A stretch of 64,000 bases of DNA from Pseudonocardiaceae bacterium YIM PH 21723 (GTDB lineage Bacteria; Actinomycetota; Actinomycetes; Mycobacteriales; Pseudonocardiaceae), in NCBI GenBank assembly GCA_003600225.1, contig QZFT01000021.1, forward strand, positions 62,001 to 126,000, written 5' to 3'. The notes beneath the pieces were generated by a model. That model saw only the letters and a program-made list of their open reading frames with translations. It did no database searches and was not told the DNA's origin. The position numbers and the translations under genes are program-made. Shown here piece after piece: positions 25,417 through 33,386 of this stretch (positions are counted from its first letter, which is position 1; every line of letters starts with the position of its first letter).

Positions 25417-26598
25417 GTGAGCGGTCCCAGGGTGTTGGTGGCGGGGGCGAGCATCGCGGGACCCGCGCTGGCCCACTGGTTGCACCGGCGAGGAGCCGAG
25501 GTGACCGTGGTGGAACGGGCACCCGCGCTGCGTCCGGGCGGTCAGGCGGTGGACGTGCGTGGGGTGGCCAAGGAGGCCCTGCTCCGGATGGGGCTGGACG
25601 CGGCGGTACGCGCGGCCCGCACCGACACCGCGGGCGCGTACACCGTGGATGCGGACGGGAACGTGCTGGAGACCTACCGCGCCGACGACGACGGCGGCGA
25701 CGGGTACATCGCGGAGATCGAGATCCTGCGCGGCGACCTGTCCCAGGTGCTCTACGACGACACCTGCAAGGGCGTCGAATACCTCTTCGGCGACCACATC
25801 ACCGAGCTCACCCAGGACGCCGGCGGCGTCGACGTGACCTTTGCCGGCGGCGACCAGCGACGCTTCGAGCTCGTCATCGGCGCGGACGGCCTGCACTCGG
25901 CGCTGCGGGCGAAGGTCTTCGGGCCACGCGAACGGTTCCTGCGCCACCTCGGACTGGTGCTGGCCTTCTACACGGTGCCCAACGAGTTCGGGCTGGACCG
26001 CTGGCTGCTCGACTACCAGGACCCGGGCTCCGGACGCTCCGCGGGCCTGCGGCCCATCCAGGACGCCACCCGGGCGATGGCCATGTTCTCCTTCCCGTCC
26101 GCCGACTTCGAGGTGGACCACCGCGACTTCGAGGCGCAGAAGCGCCTGCTGCGCGAGCGGATGACCGGCCTGGGCTGGTCGACCGAGCGCATCCTGGCGC
26201 ACCTGGACGACACCCCCGACTTCTACCTGGACCAGGTCGCTCAGGTGGTGATGGACCGCTGGTCGACCGGCCGGGTGGCACTGCTCGGCGACGCGGCGTT
26301 CAGCGCGTCCCCGATGTCCGGCGCGGGCACCGGGCTGGCACTGGTCGGCGCCTACCTGCTGGCCGGTGAACTGGCCGCCGCCGACTGGGACCCGGAAGCG
26401 GGATTCGCCGGCTACGAGCGACTGATGCGCCCGTACGTCGAGGCCAACCAGGAGATCGGCCGGCTGCACGTACAGAGCCGCGACGGCTCAGAATCGGAGA
26501 TCGACTTCGCCGGCGAATGGTTCACCGGACTGATCGAGCGGGCACTGGGCGGCGTCGAACTGCCCGACTACGCGGAGCTGCCGGACGCCGCCCGCTGA
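25417..26598 (+). CDS. FAD-dependent monooxygenase (group A, TetX/aromatic hydroxylase-like)
   Basis: A 393-aa flavoprotein hydroxylase. The Rossmann FAD motif is RVLVAGASIAGPALAHWLHRRG at the N-terminus (first 20 residues after the start), the DG-type motif is ELVIGADGLHSALRAKV near 155-170, and the second FAD site is VALLGDAAFSASPMSGAGTGLAL near 285. GTG 25417 has GAGGAGG at ideal spacing; ATG 25399 and GTG 25372 have none. The substrate is unknown; related enzymes hydroxylate antibiotics or aromatic compounds using NAD(P)H and oxygen. Confidence 0.86.
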   Translation: MSGPRVLVAGASIAGPALAHWLHRRGAEVTVVERAPALRPGGQAVDVRGVAKEALLRMGLDAAVRAARTDTAGAYTVDADGNVLETYRADDDGGDGYIAEIEILRGDLSQVLYDDTCKGVEYLFGDHITELTQDAGGVDVTFAGGDQRRFELVIGADGLHSALRAKVFGPRERFLRHLGLVLAFYTVPNEFGLDRWLLDYQDPGSGRSAGLRPIQDATRAMAMFSFPSADFEVDHRDFEAQKRLLRERMTGLGWSTERILAHLDDTPDFYLDQVAQVVMDRWSTGRVALLGDAAFSASPMSGAGTGLALVGAYLLAGELAAADWDPEAGFAGYERLMRPYVEANQEIGRLHVQSRDGSESEIDFAGEWFTGLIERALGGVELPDYAELPDAAR

Positions 26599-26601
26599 GC
26601 G

Positions 26602-26943
26602 TCAGCAGACCCGGCCGGACCCCGCCCAGAAGTCCGAACTGAACTGCATCCCCGGCTCGACGATCATGGTCAGCTCGCCGTAGTTCGTCTGCTTGTAGAT
26701 GCAGAAGTTCCTGCTGCCCCGATTCCAGAACGACCCGATGTGCGCCACCCCGAACTTGCCCAGATCCGGCGCGCCGGACTTGAACGTCGCCATGGTGCCG
26801 TTGCCGGACATCTGGTTCCACAGACACATGTGCCCACCCGGGCACCGGCCGAACCCGTCCTGCGCACCGGCCTGGGCAGCCGGTGCGGCGCCGGCCAACG
26901 CGGCCGCCGCCGTCAGCGCGATCAACGCCTTCTTCATCCACAT
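26602..26943 (-). CDS. Secreted peptidase inhibitor family I36-like protein
   Basis: A 113-aa exported protein. The signal peptide covers residues 1-25 ending AAQA. The mature part has the I36/beta-gamma-crystallin-like pattern CPGGHMCLWNQMSGNG, FWNRGSRNFCIYKQTNYG and four cysteines. Streptomyces I36 proteins (SMI type) inhibit metalloproteinases, so inhibition of an extracellular protease is likely but unproven. ATG 26943 is preceded by AGGGGGAG at 7-base spacing. Confidence 0.8.
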   Translation of the reverse strand: MWMKKALIALTAAAALAGAAPAAQAGAQDGFGRCPGGHMCLWNQMSGNGTMATFKSGAPDLGKFGVAHIGSFWNRGSRNFCIYKQTNYGELTMIVEPGMQFSSDFWAGSGRVC

Positions 26944-27136
26944 CGCTGTACTCCCCCTCGTTCGCTGGGCCTCCCCCGGCCCACCGGATCCGACGCTAGC
27001 GAGACCGGACACCCGGCGCGATCGTTTCGGAAGCCGATCGTGAAGTGCCTCCCACTCGGCTGATGGGTTGTCCGGAGTAACCTGCTGCGCACAATGAGTA
27101 ACGGCGACCGCCACCAGCGAGCGGGAGGTGCGTCGG

Positions 27137-27826
27137 ATGCAGGTCGCGGCCCACTCGGCGGATCTGGTGATCAGGTTCGTGAACACGCAGGCCGCCGGGA
27201 ACGGGCAGCCGGAGTTGCTGGGCGACGCGCGGGCCTTCGCCGACTGGTTGCGGCGGGAGAAACTGGGCGGCGAGGACACCGTCGTGACGGACGCCGACGC
27301 GGCGGAGGCACGCGAGTTGCGGGAGGCCCTGGCCGTCCTGCTCCTGCGCCACGTGGGCGTGGAGACCGCGCCCGAGGTCGTGGCGGCTGCGGAGCGGCAC
27401 CTGCGTCGATCAGCCGCGATGCACCCGGTGAATCTCCTGGTCACCGCCGATGGCTGCGACGTCACCTCGCCGCAGACCGGAGTGGCGGCGGCGATCGGCA
27501 CCCTGCTGGCCGCGGTCTTCCGGGCCGAGTCCGGCGGGCTGTGGGCGCGGCTCAAGATGTGCCACAACCCGCCCTGCCACACCGGCTTCGTGGACAACAC
27601 CCGGAACTCCGGCGGGCTGTACTGCAGTTCGACCTGCCGCTCGCAGATGTCGATGCGCGCCTACCGGGACCGGCAGCGGGGTGACCTGGAACAAGCACAC
27701 CGCCCATCGCGTTCCGATGGACATGACCAAGCCTCAGGATGGATCAGCCCTGGACGGCTATTCCCGCACGGTGATAGCGGTCGCCAGGTCGGTGACGCCG
27801 CATGTCGCCAGCGTGCGGATGCATGA
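27137..27826 (+). CDS. CGNR-type zinc-finger protein, long overlap with next gene
   Basis: A 229-aa protein with an ABATE-like N-terminal region (DLVIRFVNTQA) and a zinc-finger CHNPPCHTGFVDNT...GLYCSSTCRSQMSMRAYRDRQR at about residues 140-183. ATG 27137 follows GGGAGG at 8-base spacing. The stop at 27826 lies 110 bases inside the next gene in a different frame. The last 45 residues have no family similarity, which suggests that the original stop was lost or that a frameshift joined it to overlapping sequence. Confidence 0.75.
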   Translation: MQVAAHSADLVIRFVNTQAAGNGQPELLGDARAFADWLRREKLGGEDTVVTDADAAEARELREALAVLLLRHVGVETAPEVVAAAERHLRRSAAMHPVNLLVTADGCDVTSPQTGVAAAIGTLLAAVFRAESGGLWARLKMCHNPPCHTGFVDNTRNSGGLYCSSTCRSQMSMRAYRDRQRGDLEQAHRPSRSDGHDQASGWISPGRLFPHGDSGRQVGDAACRQRADA

Positions 27827-28652
27827 GGGCAGCGGGTCGGCCGTGGTGTTCACCGACGACGGTTTCCTGGTCACCAACGCACACGTCGTCGGTTCGGGCG
27901 CCTCGGGAATCGTGGTGTTCGCCGATGGCGGCGAGTCCCGGTTCGACGTGATCGGCACGGATCCGCTGTCCGACATGGCGGTGCTCCGGGCCAGTGGCAA
28001 CACGCCGGGGGCCGCGGTGCTCGGGGACGCCGACGACCTGTCCGTCGGACAGCTCGTGGTGGCCGTCGGCAGCCCGCTCGGGTTGGCCGGTTCGGTGACC
28101 GCGGGCGTGGTCAGCGGGCTGGGCCGGGCGATTCCCACCCCGTCGGGGCGCACCGGCCGGATCATCGAGGACGTCATCCAGACCGATGCCGCGCTCAACC
28201 CCGGCAACTCCGGCGGCGCCCTGGCCGACTCGGCCGGGCGGGTCGTGGGCATCAACACCGCGCTCGCCGGCAACGGCCTCGGCCTGGCCATCCCGATCAA
28301 CAAGACCACCCGCCGGATCATCAGCACCCTGCTGGCCGAGGGGCGCGTCCGCCGGGCCTACCTCGGCGTCGTCGGCGTGCCCGCGCCACTACCGGCCGCC
28401 GTGGCCGGCCGCACCGGGCAGACCGCAGGCCTGCGCCTGGTCCAGGTGATCCCCGGCGGCCCGGCAGATCAGGCGGGCCTGCATGCCGGTGACCTGGTGC
28501 TCAGCGTGGCCCGGTCGGCGGTGGCCGACGCCCAGGGCATCCAGCGGCAGCTGTTCGCCGAGGCCATCGGCAAGCCCCTGGCAGTCACGGTGCTGCGCAA
28601 CGGCGCCATGGTCGACGTGCTCGCCACCCCGACCGAGCTGACCGCGGACTAG
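27717..28652 (+). CDS. HtrA-like serine protease with PDZ domain
   Basis: A 311-aa S1C protease. The triad is His56 (TNAHVV), Asp86 (LSDMAVLRA) and Ser165 (NPGNSGGAL). A PDZ domain spans about residues 215-305 (AYLGVVGVP, GGPADQAGLHAGDLVLSV). No signal peptide or membrane segment is visible, so it may act in the cytoplasm, unlike typical HtrA/DegP. The ATG at 27717 overlaps the preceding CGNR frame by 110 bases. Its stop shares a CTAG with the convergent oxidoreductase. Confidence 0.85.
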   Translation: MDMTKPQDGSALDGYSRTVIAVARSVTPHVASVRMHEGSGSAVVFTDDGFLVTNAHVVGSGASGIVVFADGGESRFDVIGTDPLSDMAVLRASGNTPGAAVLGDADDLSVGQLVVAVGSPLGLAGSVTAGVVSGLGRAIPTPSGRTGRIIEDVIQTDAALNPGNSGGALADSAGRVVGINTALAGNGLGLAIPINKTTRRIISTLLAEGRVRRAYLGVVGVPAPLPAAVAGRTGQTAGLRLVQVIPGGPADQAGLHAGDLVLSVARSAVADAQGIQRQLFAEAIGKPLAVTVLRNGAMVDVLATPTELTAD

Positions 28653-29965
28653 CCGGCCGCGGGCAGCGGCGTCGCGGTGAACACGCCGTCCGGGTCCACC
28701 CGGGCCTTGACCGCGCGGAGCCGGGCGGTGTTCGGGCCGTAGGCCGCCGCGGCCTGCTCCTGGTCATCGGGGCCGAGCAGATTCGGGTAGCCGCCGGGCA
28801 GCGCGTGCGGGGCCAGCGTCGCGCCGGCCTGCTGGGGCCAGGCGACGGCCAGCGGGTCGCTGTCCGGCGAGCCGAGCTCGATCAGCTCGACCATGAAGTG
28901 CTCCCGGCGTATCCCGAAAGCACTGCTCTCGATGGCCGTCCGGGTGGACGCCCCGTGGAAGTGGTGGATGTTGATGAAGGCCGCCGATGCGCCGCGGGCG
29001 GCATAGGCCTCGATCAGCGCGGACACCACATCGGGCTTGAGGTCGGGGACGTTCCGGGTGCGGATCGCATAGCGGTCACCTGCCGGGAACGCGCCATCGA
29101 ACTCGCGCAGCTTGTCCAGCGGCGACTTGGCGCTCACGGCGGCGGTCAGCGGCGTGCCCAGTCCGGCGAACTCGCCGAGGGCCGCCCGCCCCTCGGCGAG
29201 CGACCCCGACCAGGTCGGCGCCACCACGATCATCGGGCTGCCGTCCGGGGTGCAGATCAGGCTGATCATGCTGGTCAGCGCGTCGGGCGCGCGGTCGAGG
29301 AGTTCACCGTAACCATGCAACACCTGGCCGGCCTGCTCCCACGGGAACGTGAAGGAACCGGCGAGTACCTCGGACACGGGATGCAGCGCGATCTCGGCGG
29401 AGGTCACCACGCCGAAGTTGCCGCCGCCACCGCGCAGCGCCCACAACAGCTCCGGGTCCGCCCGCACGACACGGCCGTCGGCGAGCACCACCTCGGCGGA
29501 GAGCAGGTTGTCCGCGGCGAGGCCGAAGCGCCCGTTCAGCGGGCCGTAGCCGCCGCCGAGGGTCAACCCGATCATGCCCACGGAGCTGACGGTGCCGGTG
29601 GCCGCGGTGAGTCCGTGGCGATCCGCGGCCACCGCCACGTCCCCGGAGGTGGCTCCGCCGGCCACGGTGGCGACGCCGTCGTGCACCGAGACCTGCCGCA
29701 TCCGGGTGAGGTCGATGACCAGGCCCCCGGGCCGGACCGCCCGGCCCGCCCAGTCGTGGCCGCCGCCCCGGACCGACAGCGGCAGGCCGCACTCGCGGGC
29801 GGCCCGGATCGCGGACCGCACGTCCTCGGTCGTCTCGCACCGCACCACCAGCGCCGGGCGATGGGTCACCGCCCCGTTCCACACGGCGGCGGCGGCGTCG
29901 AGTTCGGGTCCACCGGTGATGATGCGGTCCGGGTCGATGCGGGACAGCGCCGCGCGGCCGGTCAT
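28649..29965 (-). CDS. FAD-linked oxidoreductase (berberine-bridge-like)
   Basis: A 438-aa PCMH-type FAD oxidase. The covalent FAD histidine lies in SVRGGGHDWAG near residue 70; the second attachment position reads GTVSSVGMIGLTLGGG, with no Cys, so FAD is probably bound through one residue only. The C-terminal BBE motif includes YPNLLGPDDQEQAAAAYG and KARVDPDGVF. It is coupled by ATGA to an upstream XRE-type regulator that probably controls it. The substrate is unknown. Confidence 0.86.
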   Translation of the reverse strand: MTGRAALSRIDPDRIITGGPELDAAAAVWNGAVTHRPALVVRCETTEDVRSAIRAARECGLPLSVRGGGHDWAGRAVRPGGLVIDLTRMRQVSVHDGVATVAGGATSGDVAVAADRHGLTAATGTVSSVGMIGLTLGGGYGPLNGRFGLAADNLLSAEVVLADGRVVRADPELLWALRGGGGNFGVVTSAEIALHPVSEVLAGSFTFPWEQAGQVLHGYGELLDRAPDALTSMISLICTPDGSPMIVVAPTWSGSLAEGRAALGEFAGLGTPLTAAVSAKSPLDKLREFDGAFPAGDRYAIRTRNVPDLKPDVVSALIEAYAARGASAAFINIHHFHGASTRTAIESSAFGIRREHFMVELIELGSPDSDPLAVAWPQQAGATLAPHALPGGYPNLLGPDDQEQAAAAYGPNTARLRAVKARVDPDGVFTATPLPAAG

Positions 29966-30825
29966 GGGCGACGCACCGGCTCGCTCGCGGACATGTCCTG
30001 CAGGCCGAGTACATCGACGAGGGCGAGCCGATCGGCGTCGGTGCTGCCCGGCTGGGCGGTGAACAGGGCGACGCGCAGGTCGTCCCCGTGAATGGTCAGG
30101 ATGTCGAGGTCCAGCCGCAGCGGCCCCACCTGGGGGTGCACGACCAACGCACGATGGATGCCGTACGCGCTGACCGGTGTCCCGTTCCAGGCCCGCTCGA
30201 ACGCGTCGCTCGCCGAGCGCAGTACCGCGACCAGTTCGGCCAGCTCGCGATCCGCCGGATAACGGGTGACCGCGGCACGCAGGTCCGCCACCAGGGAGGC
30301 ACGGAAGCGCTCGGCGTCGGCGGGATCGTCGATGCAGTCGTTGAGCCCGGTGAACTCCCGCCAGACCAGGTTCCGTTCCAGGCCGACGGCCGTGGTCGGG
30401 TCACCGAACAACGCCGCCCACGAGGAGTTCGCCGCCAGCCGCGTCCACGCCGCGGTGAAGACGGCGACCGGACCGGTGCCGAGCCGGTCGAGCAGCCGGC
30501 GCGCACCGGATCCGAGGTGGGTCGGCACGCAGCCCTCACCGGCCGGTGCGTGACCGGCCAGCGCGCAGAGGTGCTCGTACTCCTCCCGGGACAACCGCAA
30601 CCCCCGGCTCAACGCGTCGAGAACCGGCTTCGACGGGCGGGCCCGGCCCTGCTCAAGACGCTTGATGTAGTCGGCGGACACCCCCACCAGCCCGCCGAGT
30701 TCCTCACGACGCAGTCCCGGGGTCCGCCGCCGAACCGTGGACCCGGGGAGCCCCGCCAGGGCCGGCGGCACGCTCTCCCGCCACCCCCGGAGCGCCCGCC
30801 CGAGCTCACTCAGTGTTCCACTCAC
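29962..30825 (-). CDS. XRE-family regulator with MmyB-like ligand domain
   Basis: A 287-aa regulator. The N-terminal helix-turn-helix (about residues 30-90) reads RREELGGLVGVSADYIKRLEQG. The MmyB-like ligand-binding domain follows (AVFTAAWTRLAANSSWAALFGD, NLVWREFT, VGPLRLDLDILTIHG). These domains often bind fatty acids or small metabolites. GTG 30825 start. It overlaps the oxidoreductase downstream by ATGA, so the two form one transcript. Confidence 0.86.
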   Translation of the reverse strand: MSGTLSELGRALRGWRESVPPALAGLPGSTVRRRTPGLRREELGGLVGVSADYIKRLEQGRARPSKPVLDALSRGLRLSREEYEHLCALAGHAPAGEGCVPTHLGSGARRLLDRLGTGPVAVFTAAWTRLAANSSWAALFGDPTTAVGLERNLVWREFTGLNDCIDDPADAERFRASLVADLRAAVTRYPADRELAELVAVLRSASDAFERAWNGTPVSAYGIHRALVVHPQVGPLRLDLDILTIHGDDLRVALFTAQPGSTDADRLALVDVLGLQDMSASEPVRRP

Positions 30826-30928
30826 CCCGTCGACGATATGCGCTGTGTAGTCACGGTGCCTGGGCCAGTTCGTCCCAGGCTGCGCCGTCTATGCTATGGC
30901 GACTTTTCACCGCCGACTGGGGAGTTCC

Positions 30929-31684
30929 GTGTCCACCGACAACGTCTTCGCGCCGCCACCCGGCGTTGCCGGGCCGGGCCCGAAACGCCGGCGCTGGATC
31001 CTGCCGGTCGTACCGCTCGTGCTGTGTGTGCTGCTGGTGGTGGGATCGATCTTCGGGATGCTGACCACGCACAAGCGCCTCGTGGTGCCCTCCCCGGCGA
31101 TGCGACCGACCATCGAGGCCGGCGAGGGAGTCCTGATCCGCCTCGGTTCCGGCGAGGACGTCCGGCGTGGCGATGTCGTGGTGTTCCACGGCGGCCAGGA
31201 CTGGAAGGACGGCGACTACATCAAGCGGGTCGTCGCCCTCGGCGGGGACACCGTCGAGGTCGGCGCGGACAACAAGCTCCAGGTCAACGGCAAGCCCATC
31301 CCGGAGACCTACCGGTTGAACCCGGATCCGCGCGGCGGACTGCAGGCGGAGTTCCCCCAGGTGACCGTGCCGCCGGGGTCGGCGTTCATGCTCGGCGACT
31401 GGCGCAACAACTCCCTGGACTCCCGCGCCCACGGAGCGGTCCCGGTCTCGCAGATCTTCGGAACGGTCGTCTACACCGGACTCCGGCCCATCGCACAGCC
31501 CCAGGACTTCGCCGAGGCCGGCTTCCCCGGACCGCGTACCGACCTGGGCGACCCCCTGCGGTTCCTGGTCGGGAGCCTGCTCGCCGGCGTGGCGCTGGCC
31601 GTACTCGGCCTGGTCCTGCTGGTCGTCGTCCTGGTCACCCGGCGCCGGAACCACCTTCCGACCGCAGGAGCAGGCGCCGGATGA
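30929..31684 (+). CDS. Signal peptidase I-like protein lacking the catalytic serine
   Basis: A 251-aa S26-family protein with membrane segments near residues 22-45 and 200-230. Box B, normally PSGSMxPT with the second Ser as nucleophile, reads PSPAMRPT (Ser55, Ala57). Box C (YIKRVVALGGD, Lys99) and box D (GDWRNNSLDSRAHG) are intact. It is therefore probably a pseudoprotease. I prefer GTG 30929, with GGGGAG just upstream, over ATG 30896. It is coupled by ATGA to two ABC-2-like membrane proteins, so it may scaffold or regulate export rather than cleave signal peptides. Confidence 0.83.
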   Translation: MSTDNVFAPPPGVAGPGPKRRRWILPVVPLVLCVLLVVGSIFGMLTTHKRLVVPSPAMRPTIEAGEGVLIRLGSGEDVRRGDVVVFHGGQDWKDGDYIKRVVALGGDTVEVGADNKLQVNGKPIPETYRLNPDPRGGLQAEFPQVTVPPGSAFMLGDWRNNSLDSRAHGAVPVSQIFGTVVYTGLRPIAQPQDFAEAGFPGPRTDLGDPLRFLVGSLLAGVALAVLGLVLLVVVLVTRRRNHLPTAGAGAG

Positions 31685-32430
31685 TCTGGGTGGCCTGGCG
31701 GAAACAACGCACCCAGCTGCTCACCCTGTGCGCCTTCGCGATCTTCGGTGCCGCGATGATCACCTGGATGCGCGCGGGGATGCTGCACGAGCTGCACGAA
31801 CTGGCGGACCGGGGATGCCCGGTCGAGGGCCGGACCCCGCCCGGATGCATCCGGGATGTCGAAGACTTCGTCGAGTGGTCCCAGGCCAAGATGGGTCTGG
31901 GCCAGACGCTGGTCATCGCCGTTCCCGCGTTGTTCGGCATGTTCATCGGCGCTCCCCTGTTCGCCAGGGACCTGGAACAGGGCACGTTCATCCTCATGAT
32001 CACCCAGTCGGTGAGCCGGGCCCGCTGGCTGGCGATCAGTTTCCTGGTCGCGCTCGGACCCACGCTGGCGGTGACGCTGGTGCTGCAGGCACTGGTCGGC
32101 TGGTGGGTCGACGCCGCCGGCGACTGGGGTCCGCACGGGCGGGGAGCCCTGGACCCGGTCAACTTCGCCGGATCGGGCCTCGCACCCGCGAGCTACACCC
32201 TGTTCGCCGTCACCGCGGGCCTGTTCGCCGGCTGCCTCATCCGGCGCACCACGGTCGGCATGCTCGCCACGCTGGGCGGCTTCGTGGCCCTGCGAGTCGT
32301 ACTTGCCGGGATGCGCACCGGCCGGCCGGCGGACGCGGCGACGGTGCACCTGATCGAGGGGGCGATCTTCCTCGGCCTGACGGTCCCGTTGTTCCTGGGC
32401 ACCGTCCTCGTCATGCGAAGGCAGTCATGA
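31681..32430 (+). CDS. ABC-2-like membrane protein 1
   Basis: A 249-aa protein with about six hydrophobic segments, beginning MIWVAWRKQR. It shares this N-terminus and the segment FIGAPLFARDLEQGTFILMI with the next gene. The pattern fits the membrane subunit of ABC-2-type exporters that normally pair with an ATPase, but no ATPase gene lies nearby. ATGA overlaps occur on both sides. Confidence 0.75.
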   Translation: MIWVAWRKQRTQLLTLCAFAIFGAAMITWMRAGMLHELHELADRGCPVEGRTPPGCIRDVEDFVEWSQAKMGLGQTLVIAVPALFGMFIGAPLFARDLEQGTFILMITQSVSRARWLAISFLVALGPTLAVTLVLQALVGWWVDAAGDWGPHGRGALDPVNFAGSGLAPASYTLFAVTAGLFAGCLIRRTTVGMLATLGGFVALRVVLAGMRTGRPADAATVHLIEGAIFLGLTVPLFLGTVLVMRRQS

Positions 32431-33386
32431 TCTGGGTCGCGTGGCGCAGGCATCGCACGCTGCTGCTCACCCTGGCGGGACTGCTGCTCGTCCTCGGTGG
32501 CGGCGCTCTGGTGCTGCGCGGACTGATCAGCGGGGACTCCGCGCGGCTGCTGGAGTGCAACGCCTGGCCCGACCGCAAGCCCGGATGCTCGGCGGTATCG
32601 GCGCAGTTCCACGGCGCGTGGGGGCGCTGGCCGGAGTACGCCGAGTGGATCATCCTGGCCTTCCCGGTGCTGGCCGGCCTGTTCATCGGCGGTCCGCTGT
32701 TCGCCAGGGACGCGGAGCAGGGCACCGACGTGCTGGTCTTCACCCAGTCGGTGACCAGGTCCCACTGGATCCTCAGCGTGCTGGCCGTGACGCTGGTTCC
32801 CACGCTGCTGGTGATGTTCGGGTTGCAGTGGAGCGCCGGCAGCCTGCTGTCCACCGCGAGCGACCTGACCATGGGCGTCGACCCGTGGACGAAGATCGAT
32901 TACCACCCCGGGAACCTGTTGTTCCTGGGTTACACGGTGTTCGCCGTCGGCCTGGGCGCGTTCGCCGGTGCGTTCCTGCGGAACTCGCTGGGCGGCATGG
33001 CGGTGGTCCTGGCCGGTTACTTCCCCGTGTGGCTGGGCCTGGGCACCGCGCAACCGGCGGTGGGGGCCGAGCAGCGGCTCACCTACGGCCTGGAGCCGTC
33101 GGCCAGGCCGGGTGACGTGTCCGCGGTGGCCACCGGGAATTCGGGTTTCCTGAACACGTTCGACCGGCAGGTCGATATCGGGCAGCTGGACGCGGTCGTC
33201 CAGCGCTGCATGGGCAAGGACGCGACCATCGACTGCCTGCGCGATCAGGGGATCGTGTCCCGCTTCATCGATGTCCGCCTCGTCGCCGACGACGCGTACC
33301 TGCACCTACGGCCCGCCCTGGCGCTGACCATCGTCGGACTGCTACTGCTGTTCGGCGCCTACCGGGCCCTGCACCGGCGCCCCTGA
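32427..33386 (+). CDS. ABC-2-like membrane protein 2
   Basis: A 319-aa paralog of the preceding gene, with MIWVAWRRHR and FIGGPLFARDAEQGTDVLVF, about six membrane segments, and a longer extracytoplasmic stretch (about residues 200-285) between the last two. The two may form a heterodimeric membrane unit. The 3' end overlaps the convergent MFS gene by 45 bases. Confidence 0.75.
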   Translation: MIWVAWRRHRTLLLTLAGLLLVLGGGALVLRGLISGDSARLLECNAWPDRKPGCSAVSAQFHGAWGRWPEYAEWIILAFPVLAGLFIGGPLFARDAEQGTDVLVFTQSVTRSHWILSVLAVTLVPTLLVMFGLQWSAGSLLSTASDLTMGVDPWTKIDYHPGNLLFLGYTVFAVGLGAFAGAFLRNSLGGMAVVLAGYFPVWLGLGTAQPAVGAEQRLTYGLEPSARPGDVSAVATGNSGFLNTFDRQVDIGQLDAVVQRCMGKDATIDCLRDQGIVSRFIDVRLVADDAYLHLRPALALTIVGLLLLFGAYRALHRRP

